Shown here in pieces: positions 10,344 to 22,300 of a stretch of DNA of 64,000 nt. Both the position numbers and the translations under genes were made by a program. Within the stretch, counting starts at the first letter, position 1; every line of letters starts with the position of its first letter. Under the pieces are notes generated by a model. That model worked only from the letters and a program-made list of their open reading frames with translations, was not told the DNA's origin and made no database searches. The stretch is from Henricia sp. BOLD:AAB3569 (Eukaryota > Echinodermata > Asteroidea > Spinulosida > Echinasteridae). The DNA is taken from NCBI GenBank assembly GCA_037783545.1, contig JBBELK010000308.1:2356001-2420000 (forward strand). Direction: 5' to 3'.

Positions 10344-13300
10344 GTAAGTATCCAGACTTTCTTTTTTGTGTAAGCATCAGGTATAGACTACTAAATTGTG
10401 ACGTCAGTTGCCATGGTAATTGGGTCTAAACATTCGCTGGCAATCTGAAACATCCATTGCTAAAGCGCAGAGAAAAGGTAAGACTTAAGACTTAAGGCTA
10501 TGCATGGTGGAAATCAACGTGTGTATGGGTTTACGGTAGCACCATGTGAATGAAAAACACCAAAAAACACCAAAACAACAACGATTTCACATCCCGAGCT
10601 CGGGATCAAGATTGGTCCCCTGATAAGAATGCGTAAGTGTTAACCGCAATGATCCTGAGTGCCAGTATTTTGCTTCCACCATGATACCTAATGCAATGGC
10701 ACAATTCAGATTGGACAATTTAACCATTTTAATTTGGATGTTTTTGACAAGACATTGATAAATCCAAACTCACTTTAAAATGTCCTAATTGTCTACACAC
10801 AAATTGCCCAAATCACAAGTTGCATTGTTCTTTGGTGTTTTTCATTCTGACCCCACACTCGTTTGTTGCATTCCTGTTCAGTGAAGCTTGCCATCATGAT
10901 CTCTCTTGAGCTCTATTCCTTTGAGGGATATGTTCAGCTAAAATTTGATATATTATTTTCCTACATTAAATCCAATTTAATAATATCTATAAATGTCTTA
11001 CTGGTGACAGAACTTTTTCGGTCGAGTGTATTATTTTTAAAGGTATATCTTGGGTGATAAAAAACTGACTTAGTTGGCTGTAATTTTCTGACAGTATACT
11101 TTGGAAATTTAGGGGGCCAAATGTTTGTTCCCAGTCAGAATTTGTCCTAACGGTTGTCGGTAATTGTACATCAAGGATGCTTGAAAAATCCAGTTAAAAT
11201 CAAATAACTTGAATATATATGTACGTACAAAATACACCATGAAAGTACATTAATATACATCTGAATTTTGGGAATGACCCTAAAAGATACTAAATTTGTC
11301 TAATCTTACTGTATACCTACACAATATACATGTACGTAGCTTTTACAGTTTTTTTCCACTGAGCTACTGTAGCCATTGTTGCATGGCTGGTTTAAATCAA
11401 TCAACAGCAGGAGAAACTGTTAGGACTTGTGTCAGGAGATACAAATTAAATTGGGAAAATTTGTTTGTGCTCCTCAAAAGCAGTTGTGCTGCGTTTACAC
11501 TCTAAAGGGTAAAGGTGGGTACAAACTCGGCATTTTTATTGCAAGTGCATACTGTTACATGTACAATTTGATTCGGTTTCAATCTGCCTTTTGAAGCGCA
11601 AAAGTCACTGCTAGGTATGCACACAGTGCATGGGTGAGCTATTTGGTGTTGTGAAACTGGCGTTGGATTCGTCAGCTGAATCTACCGCACGGCGTGCGCT
11701 GCCTGCACAAGTGCCGTCTAAAGTGTGCTCAAATTGCCGAATCTGTATTCGGGTAACGTTTGCACATGTACAAGCGATCTTGACAACTGCAGGGTTCAAC
11801 CCAACAATTGCAGGGTTAAACCCTACCCAAAAGGTGACTTAACAAAGGTGAAATCAGACCTGGGTCTGATCCATCCTTTTCAATCCACCTTTTGTTATTT
11901 ACACGTACTAGGAAAATGCATTTCTTTTGGGTGCGGGCAACTGGCCTTTATTTGCATACAATTTGATGTGTAACATCATATACTACTTGTATGAGTGCAC
12001 GTGTGAAGAAATTTGGTGGGACAGGGCTTACTAAATATTTATATTTTGTGGGGTGGGGGGGGGGGGGGGGGGTGGGTGGGTGGAATGGTTGGGTGGAGTG
12101 GTTGGGGTAAGGGTAAGGGTGGGGGAAAAGGGGCGGCAGGTTAATTCAACACAGAAGAATGCAGACAATTTTAAAAAACAATGTCTCCTGGCCTTTTTTG
12201 ACAATTAGAGGAAAAAATGACTCAAATACAATTTCATGAACATTCTGACAATTTGTTTTGTTTTTTCTTCAAAAGGTGTGCAATAAGCCTAACAGACGGG
12301 TGTAGTTTATTTTGTTAAATTTTTTCTGCGTGGTTTAACAAATTTTTTTTTGAACACTCATTGTGAACTCGAGCGAATCATCTCGGCTTACCGGTACATT
12401 CGACAATTTTTTTTATACCATTGCCTAAATCTCCTTCCATTTCCCTCGTTTCATTATCGTGCCATAAATAAACATGTTTCCTGCCACATTGTGGCGTCGC
12501 GACTTTCCATCGTCCCTGTTTTCAGCCCCTAGATGCGTGTATTCGTGTTGACAGACTCGGTCGTACGAGCCTGCCTTCCTTGCACGATCTATCAGAATTC
12601 ATTAGATTGCATTGGGCGGTCTGATCCCAAGCAGACCTGTACTAATCAAGGGGAAATCCCCAGGGGACGTACATGTAGAGTTTTAAAGATACATTGATAC
12701 ATTGTGTGTGATAAAGGCTGCTTTTACCTTGGAAATTAGCTGGAATAAAATGGATTTTTGGAGATGGCTGAAGATTTCAGTTTTTGAAAACTAGATACTG
12801 TGTATGGAGCTTGTTCAGATTTTTCCAGAAAATGAATTTTGTTAAACCCAACAATCATATTGGTCTGTGGCGTGCAGCGCGCCCTCTGGACTAAGTGGCC
12901 TGTCAAATCTCTTTTCTTCTGTCTCGGAAGACTATCTGAGACAGAAGAAAACAGATTGGACAGGCCACCGGTCCGGAAACCGCACTGTGCGCTGCACATT
13001 ACAGACCGAGCATGGGAGGTCAGACTCAGACAAGTCTACGCCTTGAATTGGCGGACCACCAATAATTCAAAATATTGACAGTAAATGTTCAATAACTAAA
13101 CTTTTTTTTTCTTATTCGTTGATGTCTCATTTCAAAGCGAATAACTTTTATATTTCGAGAAAATTATCAATTCAAAAAAAGTTTTATTTTTCGAGTTGCC
13201 ACACCCAAAACGCATGTACTGTATATCTTTAAGAGCGCAAAATTTCAGAATGGTGTGGTAAAGAGAAAAATATAATGCATGATATGGTATCAAAATCTCA

Positions 13301-16300
13301 TTAATACACATAAGGTACCGTAAAAGGTCGTTATGACGTTTTGTCTGCTGCTCATTATCCTTATTAAACAAATTGCTTGTACCATAAACCCATTAAAATA
13401 AACTTGCCATCATATTCAAATTTGATCTTCATTAATAATAATAATAATAATAATGGTGGATTCTTATATAGCGCACATGTCCACCCTGCGGGTTGCTCCT
13501 GGCGCTGTTGCCATTATTATTATCGCTGCCATCAGGGAATCACCAGAACCATTTCGCTTTAACTAGGTGGCTGCTGGCCAGGCGCTCAACCCTATCAGCA
13601 GTTAGACTGTGGCATTCCCCTTAACAGCTTCCCAAATATCGCTTGGGTTGACGAGGCAACTGGGATTAAGTGCCTTGCCCAGGGACACAGACACGTTGGT
13701 CGAAGTAGGGCTTGAACCTACAACCTCTGACTGGGAGTTCCGCTTCATACCCACTAGACGACTCGCGCTCCCATTGCACCTTGTACATAGTTAGTCAGTA
13801 CATATTGCATGATGCCCTTTGATTGCGTGATGCACTATCCTTCCTACTCGACGCCATCAACCAAACAAGATTCGTATTTGGCAAAAATTTCCTTACGATA
13901 AAGCCAGCGCCAATATATGCACACAGGTCATAAAATTCTCATTTGGCAAATTCCCCTAAGCCGCTCAAAAGAGCTCCCGGCAGTAAATCCCAAGCCCATT
14001 TAGAACCTAATCAAGTTTTGACAAGGTCCCTCGTTTCCTATGATGAAAATTTGAATCCTGTTTTGTCACGGAGCAAGTGTGGGCACAAACGTACGCTCGG
14101 TGCACGTTTTGCGTGGGTGCCCGAAGCTTTCAAGATTGGCCACCATAAAATAGGGAATAGTGAGATTGCAAAAAGCTCTTAGAGCAGGGGGATTTTTCTT
14201 AGTCAACGCTGTAAATTGTGTTTCATGTCAAGGGACCGATGGGGGTTTTTTCTTTGCAGGATTTGAAACATGCTCCATGTATTATTTTTATGGTTAACCT
14301 TTGAGTTTTTATAATACATGTACATACACATGTCGTATGCCGAGTTTTGTACCTTTATACACACGCATGGATTTTTCAGTTTTTCTTGAAGTACCGGTAT
14401 ACATGTACATGTAGTACTGCATGTGGCTGAAATTTCTACAAGGCAGTTTTCTCGACATAAGCTTTTAATCGAGTCTTTCCTCAGTAAAGAGGGCATTTTG
14501 GCAACACGGACCATATTTTTGAGGAAATACCTTTGTCTGGTCTCAAAATAAAAGATAATAAGTTGAAGTTCTTCTGAAGAGATACATGTACATGTAACTT
14601 ACATAGTGTACAAATGTACATGTGAGCCCAAAAAGGGTTACAAATAGTGTGACAACATGCCTTTCTAAAAACCCTGTGTACAAATTTCCAATGTACGCTC
14701 TTAACCAGGACGGCCTAAAATGTAATTCAAGTGTCCAACCTGGTTACGAGAAATTTGGAAATTTGTACACAGTGTTTTTATAAAGGCATGTTGTCGCACT
14801 ATTTGTAACCCTTTTTGGGCCTAAGTTATCTCTTCAGAACAACTTAAACTTATTTCTTTTATTATGAGACCAGACAAAGGTTTTATGGAAAATATGGTCT
14901 GTGTTGCCAAAATGCCCCCTTTACTGTGGAAAGACTCAAATTTTACAAGTGGAAATAACACTGTTTTTAACAGTTCACCAATCATGTACATGTACCCGTA
15001 CTCTATCTTTAAATCTGTGCACTTCACTATTTTTAAATGACACATGATATTAATCTAAATGGGTCATTCCTAAAAATATGGGTCCAAAAAGGTTTGATGC
15101 CCCAGTTACATCTAATACTGTGCTTCACAAGTGTTGGAAAAAATTGATTGAAATTGACAGATTAAAGTGTTTGCATTTTGTCAATTTTTTTTTATATCGT
15201 AAGACGTATTTGTTGTCCCAGTTATGTCTTTTTTAATTCTGATATACGGTACATCATATCTGGCAAACTTGTACAAGTGCTGCTTTGATGAATAAACTTG
15301 GATCTCAAATTTTAATTCAAATAAATCAAACAAAATAAAAACATATTTTTAAATGTCACATTTTCGGACTCCTTCATGAAGTACTGGAAATATCGGCACA
15401 TGAAGCCTTCTCCACTGCACTCCCTGCCCCCCCAATAAAACATGTAGAACAATAAAACATGTAAACATGTAGAACGTGCCTGATTATGCTGTGTAAAGTA
15501 AACTTGGTGCTGTACATGTACCCCGTATATCTTTATTATCACCCCTTGATTTATAGATATCATACACATTGGACCATGTACGTGCCCAATACATACATTC
15601 CACCACACATTCGTGGAAAAAAGTGTGCCACTTGGAACAAATATTGCATAAACAAGACCCATGATGTGAAAACAACTTGCAATGTGTTTACACTCGAAAC
15701 GACAAAGGTGGATACAGACCCAGCATTTTTATTGCGACCTCAAAACTGAACATTTGCTGCGTTTACACTACACCTCGATTCGGCTTCAACTCGCCTTTAG
15801 AAACCGCAAAAGTCACCACTAATTGTAACTGCAGCGCTTGCTTGAGCTGTTAGGTACGTGTTGCGGCAATTGCGGGGTTCAACCCTACCCCAAAGGTGAC
15901 TTAAAAAAGGTTAATCAGACCCGGGTCTGATCCCCTTTTTTCAATTCACCTTTTGCGTTTACACTTAGTGCTTAACCGGCTTCAACTCTCCTTTTTGGAA
16001 ATTGTGGAGTTTGATCCGGCAAAGGTGAATCGAGTGTAAACGGGCCTCTACATTTTTGTGTGGTGATGGTTGGCAGTATCATTTGCGCATGTTTTTTGAT
16101 TGATTACATGTACATGTATATGTAGATCATTCCCTCTCAACTATTCAATATTTACTCTTTGATGATACCGGTAGATGGTTGCATCCCGGAGTTTGTACTA
16201 GATAGATTTGCTGAATCAAACCTCCTGCTTTAAAAAATGCTGGGTATGTGCCAAGTCTAAACACAAAAGATGGATAGAAAAAGGTGGATCAGACTTGGGA

Positions 16301-19300
16301 TTTCAATCCACATTTTGGGAGGGGTGGAAACCAGCAATTGTGCCCGGGTTGAACCCTGCAACTGTTGAACTGGGGCCAATTTCATCAAGCTGTTTAGCAA
16401 AATAAATTTATTAAAATCCCAAAAACAATTATAAAAATGGGTTAGTAGTCAAAATTTTGTGGTGGAAACCAGCAATTGTGCCCGGGTTGAACCCTGCAAC
16501 TGTTGAACTGGGGCCAATTTCATAAAGCTGTTTAGCAAAATAAATTTATTAAAATCCCAAAAAAAATTTAAAAAATGGGTTAGTAGTCAAAATCTTGTGT
16601 TGGGACGGCCTAAAATTTAACACAAGTGTCTGTCCCGGTTACAAGCGTATATTTGAAATTTGTATACGGGTAATTCCCAAAATTAGGTGTCCAAAATGTT
16701 TGGTGTCCCAGTTACCGTACGTACGACACTCTCTGCTTCAAAAATCACCACTTATGACCACAAATTCTCAGTAATGGACTGTGGCCTGTGATTATAGGAG
16801 CCAGCATCATTTTATTCAATATTTTGTTTTCTGATTCCTGAAAAATATTCAAAACAAAAGACCATAATAAAGCTTATAATTTGTTCCATGGTATTGAATA
16901 GGAGTTTGGTGTCCCGGGTTACCTACGCCAATGAAAATTGGCTGTAGATTGAGTTTGCATTAACCTTGGTGCCATATCTGCACACAAACATTAAATTTGA
17001 GTGGCATTTGCTCAAATAAAAATAATTATTTTCTACTGGGAAACCACTTTCAATCACTAAAAACACTTGGAAATCTTAAAAAGCATGTCACACTTTTGGA
17101 CCCCTAATTTTGGGAATGACCCATACAGGATTTTTAGAAAAGCATGGTAATTGTCACACTATTTGTAACCCTATTTGGGCCGGCCAAAATGCCCCCTTTA
17201 CTGTGGAAAGACCCATGTACATGTACCTGATCGATATCCACTTTTGTCGTTTGAAGGCCTGGTACAATGTTCAATATTTTCAACCTTGTGAAATATATTT
17301 CACAGGCAAAACCCATACAGTACACGTACCCTCCTAAACCCGACCCATAGAAACAAACTGGACAGTCCACACAATTCCACATTCAATGTTGATTCAGCTT
17401 TCCAAGTCTCAGGCACAGCACTCAGCGTACACCGTTGTTTTCTCGAAATCGAATCGAAACGGCCAGAATTCACTCGAGCACACTCGATCTTTTCATTCAT
17501 CCATATCTCCACCCTCCCTCCCCCCGCCCCCCCCCCCCCCCCCCCTCCCCCCTCCATCGTCTGCTCCGAGTGCCAAGAAACGTCAAATATTGGCCTGACT
17601 TTTCACCATAAGGTTCGTGGCACTACGGGGCTTGTGTACTGAGCCAAGTGTAAACCGTAACTCAAATCCCCTGTCACACAATGCACGGTCCCCGGGGCAA
17701 TGTATTTCATGAAGGAATTGGCTTTATATCCATCCTATACAGTGTGGTGAAGTAGCGATATCTATGTCAGGATTATTCTGTCTGCTTTGTGCAGACTGTA
17801 TGTTGTCAACAGAAGCTGTCTCTGCTGTATTTCGCATGTGACAATTGACAAGATCTTGCTATAAATCGAGCTCATAATTCACCAATATATTAATTAATAT
17901 GGTGAACTCTAAAGAAATGGACCAAAAAGCAAGCAAAAAGCTATAACAAACATCCCTACCAAAAGTGTAAAAGTGTTTTTTTGTTTACACTCAAACTTGT
18001 CATAGACCCTGATGTGAACGCACGCCTCTTTATTAAACGAAGATTAAAATCTCTTCGTTCGACGAAGCAAAATAGTTTCATTTGATGAAGAGATCGCTTC
18101 ATTCGACGAAGCAAATCTGTAATGTGAATGCTCCCTTTATTCGACGAAGTGATTTGATAGGCCTGGTTGTACAAGCGTGTTGGGCGTCAGGCGCCTAGCA
18201 AGCGTTGTTTTTGACGCGCCACTGGAAAACCACACAGCGCGTCTAGATGCTTGAAGCTCGGCGCTTGATGCGTGATGTGCATGTACGAATAGTGGCCCTC
18301 CCACAGCTTCATTCGATCTTCGTTAGCGGTCGCTTAATGTAAACGCTACCGCTCTTTGTTCGATCTTCGTTCGATCTGTTTTAAGTGATATGTGAACGCA
18401 CGCTTCATTAATTAACGATGATTAACTAATCTTCGTCGAACAAAGTGATTTCTCTAGTGAGAACAGGGTCATATACATGTACAGTGTAGTGGCCACATAC
18501 ATGTACCGGTACATGACATAAAGTAGGGCACCTGCTTATGGTGGCCATTAGGCTTTGGTCCCCTAAAGTAACCTTTGTGAAGTAGCCACCTGTTTACAGT
18601 TGCCAGCACTTTTCTTTTTACAATCCAAGGGTGACCAGCTGTAAGCTAGCCTACAAGTTTGACTGTAAATTATTTAAAATATTGTACATTACAGTTAAAA
18701 CTATACATGAACATGTTCATGTACGTAATTCCTTGCTCTGTGGTAAGACAACATTCTTAATTATAACAAGGAAAAGTTTAGATCCCAATCCTTTGTTCTT
18801 TATTGTTTTCACTCCTGATAATACAAGGTTCCTGTTATAACAAGGTAATCTGCAAAGTCCCAATGAGCTCTCATTAACGCGGTTCTACTGCATTAGAAAT
18901 TGCACAAGAATGTTTAGAAGAATTTTTGCAAGTTGGCTTAAAGGCCCATTGTATCATTTGCAATTACCCTATTTTGTTTTTCATGAGTTGACAAGAAAAA
19001 CCTTACTCAAAGTGTTGATAGCAATGGTAACAAACACCACATGAATTTAATTCCGTCCAAAATGGTATTTCATGCTGGAAATTGACAACCGAAGGTGGTT
19101 TTCTAAAAAAGTCTCGTGCACAGGACTTTTTTTTTTACCTTGTACACAAAATCCATACATAGATTTTCAAGGTTTTCTGAAGCATCTAGGTAAAATTTCT
19201 TCAGGCTAGTTTACCAACATTCTTTCTAAGATATGTTACAGGGTCTTTCTATAAATTAGGGGTCCAAAAGTGTGACATTTGGTGTCCCCCGTTACACCTG

Positions 19301-22300
19301 ATGTGTTATTTTTTGTACAAAAATCATTAAAATGGCTTTTAAACCATTTTGTATGAATTGTACTTTATGTACTCACTCTTTGAAATGGAAAGTTTTAAAC
19401 AATGTGTCTTGAATTTACAAAAACAAGATGTAAAATGTAACGGGGGACACCAAAGCTGGACCCATAATTTATAGAAAGACCCTACACTCTTATTCCACGA
19501 ATCTGTAAAACTTTTGTTCAAAAACATCAGAACTGTTATCAAAGATCCATACTTTGTGCATCGTGTACATGTACCACGGTACATACAGTACTTTATACAT
19601 GCATATTTTTACGCTTTTATCTGCTTCAGGCAAAATGTATACAGCCTTGAATGTCCATGAAAATATATTTTCTTCAGTCCCATGCAAACACTGCATTCCT
19701 GGACTATTGATGTATCCATGGGTATATGGCATTTCTTATGCTTGAATTGACGCCAACAAAAGCTTGATTCGGCGTTGACAAAACGGGCAGGGTTCAAATC
19801 GAGGTCTGTCGTAGTTGAGATTCAGGGTTGGTGACTAAGTGGACTTTTGTTGTAGAATAAATTTTGTGAAGGCTGGGTCCATGATTGCACTATAAACAGC
19901 CATACATGGATGCTGGAGAATTTCGTTGCCTTCAAGGTCTTTTTTTGAATTATTTATCGTTATGTCTGGTGCCATCTTGACATTTCTCGAAATATCCACT
20001 GTTTTGTTCATCAACTGCATATATATCAAACTTATCCGGGGGAAACCCTGATCAAGGCGCCTTCATTATTATTACCCCTAATGGTAGGGCTCCAAAAAAT
20101 CACACTATATGTTCAGTATATACAGGCCCATGCTGCCTACAGTATCAGGCTCGATGGCTATACCAAACACATCAACATTCACTACCCTCTTGGGTACCCA
20201 TTTACTCCTTGGTGGAGAGAAGCAATGCATGGCAAGAAGTGCCTTGCTCAAGGGCAAATGTACCAGTATAGAGCTTCTGCACCAGCGGCCATGACAGTGG
20301 GCAGGTTTTCTTATTTAAATGATGTAACAATAGAACCACAAAGCATCTACTCATGCATGACTTATGGTAACAATAAGTTACGGTCGCTGTGCAAAGGCTC
20401 TGAGTGTCTTGCCCAGAGACACAAACACGTTGACCATAGTGGGGCTTGAACCCACAACCTTCTGATTCTGAGTCCGGCTTCATACCCACTAGACCACACG
20501 CGCCTATAGTGGGTCAGAAATGTTGTAAAATTAACAAATATTATTAATTTTCCCATTCTTTCTCTTTTCTTTATGTGCATAACAGCTGACAGGAGTCGCC
20601 CTCCTCGGCGTCGGAATTCACGTCCTCATCTATGTCGTTAATGGAAGCTATGCGACCCTTATAGCGGGCGTTTCGTACATCTACATCGCCTATGCCATCA
20701 TCATCATAGCGTTTATTGTCATCATAATTTCGCTCATCGGCTGTTGTGCTGGTATCTTCGAGAACAAATGCTTGTTAGTCACGGTAAGTGAGGTGTAATC
20801 ACCGAAGGACGCACAGTTACTCATTACATGGTGATAAAGACATAGGGCGAGGCATTAGTCACGTATGAGTGGTTTTTAAATGTAATACGGAGGTTTAGCT
20901 GAAAGTAGTGCATTGCACTGTAGCTTAAAGGTTCAAGTAGTCTGCGGTTGGGGAAAATTTCACTTTAAAATACTGGTACATGTAAATAAGAATACAAATT
21001 TATAATTTTCTCAGTTTGGACAATTTTGACGTTTACAACCACTTCTACATACCTGCCAACTAGTCTGATTTTTATCGTATTTGTTCCTCTTTTTAAGTGT
21101 TAAAAGTGTTGAAAATTTGAACAATTGGAACAGTCGCATGCGCCGCATGTGTTGTTTACATGAAAACAGGTGCAGTACTCCGGTACATGTACTGGTAGGT
21201 CACCTTGACTGTTGTACCAACTCGACCAATGCAAGTTTTACTACAGTCCAATTTTGTTTTTACTTGGCAATGTTGGCAGGTATGGTTCTACATGTAAGGC
21301 GTAATGCAAAAAAATTCCTCCAGCATAAGATTATGGATAAAAAAATGCAGTTTAGGAAATTTTGGGGACCAAAATGTTTTATAAATCATGCCTTTTTATA
21401 TAACTTCTCGTTGGACGATTTTGTTTTTGTTTTGTTTTTTGGCAGCTGATTTTTTTTTTGCTCCCAAGGCCAAAAACACCCAACTATGTTTAGCGTTAGC
21501 GCGCGTGAGTCACTTTCAACCCTGCACATCAACGCTTTTACCACTGTTTTTTCAAAAACACAATGCATTTAGAGACGCACCGTCTTGTCAAGCTGCTGTT
21601 GACAGCAGTCTGGGCTCGAATTTCAGGACGACATCAACGTTGCCGTCTTTTCCCGGCAGTACTTTTGGCCACAATGCCACTGGTTTTCGGCAGTAAATAC
21701 TGTTGGCTTCATAACAACTTGACTTTATTGCTTGGAATCCACAACAAAAAAAAGCGAAAGAAAAAAAATTCGCGTCACCACATCATTTTGGGTGACTTCA
21801 ACTTATGCTAAACATATCTTAAAATTTTGTATTGAAGGTATATATGATAGGATTGACAATTGGAGATGAAATTAGAAACACGAGAATATTTTGTTTGGGC
21901 TTAATCTGCACAATACATATATTCCAAGGGTAAGGTCTTAAAAAAGACCTTTCGTTCACATCCTATACAAATTGTTTCATTGTGCAGTTCTATTTCTTCG
22001 TGGTATTCTGCATCTGTCTGGAAGTTTCGGTCGCAATCATAGCCTTTGTCGGTCTGTGGTATGAGGATGGTTACGTTCGGTCGTACATCATACAGTCGTC
22101 GCGAAGAGAGCTACCGAATTACGGTCGCAAAGAGAGGGAAGATTTCACCGCTGCCTGGGATAAGCTACAACAGGAGGTAAGTGGCTCCGGCTGGGTATGA
22201 TGCATGAGATTTTGTATTAAGTCATTAAGCCGGCTACAGCTATATTGTTTAATTTGAAGGCGAAGCCTAGTAAATCAGAGGCAACGTTAATTTGCATTAG

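Larger units (their letters stand above)
10344..20585 (+). other. tetraspanin intron 1 (10.2 kb), repeat-filled
   Basis: Bounded by GTAAGT and CAG. It contains a G-run (12048-12140), several foldback elements, a full SINE on the opposite strand (13431-13772), a 135 bp tandem duplication at 16.3-16.6 kb, nested TIR elements at 18.9-19.5 kb and a second SINE head near 20.4 kb. No additional in-frame exon is recognised; first introns of this size are common for tetraspanins. Confidence 0.7.

Noticed and set aside
12100-12125. Telomere-like GGGTAA repeats
   Set aside because: Only two or three imperfect units within a longer G-rich tract.
15312-15662. 116-codon minus-strand ORF
   Set aside because: AT-rich chance frame with no motif, overlapped by equally long frames on the other strand.
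20081-20449. 122-codon plus-strand ORF
   Set aside because: It reads across a SINE body module and a tRNA-like head on the opposite strand.
21081-21449. 122-codon plus-strand ORF in tetraspanin intron 2
   Set aside because: It begins inside a small inverted-repeat element and runs into unrelated intron sequence; no family features.
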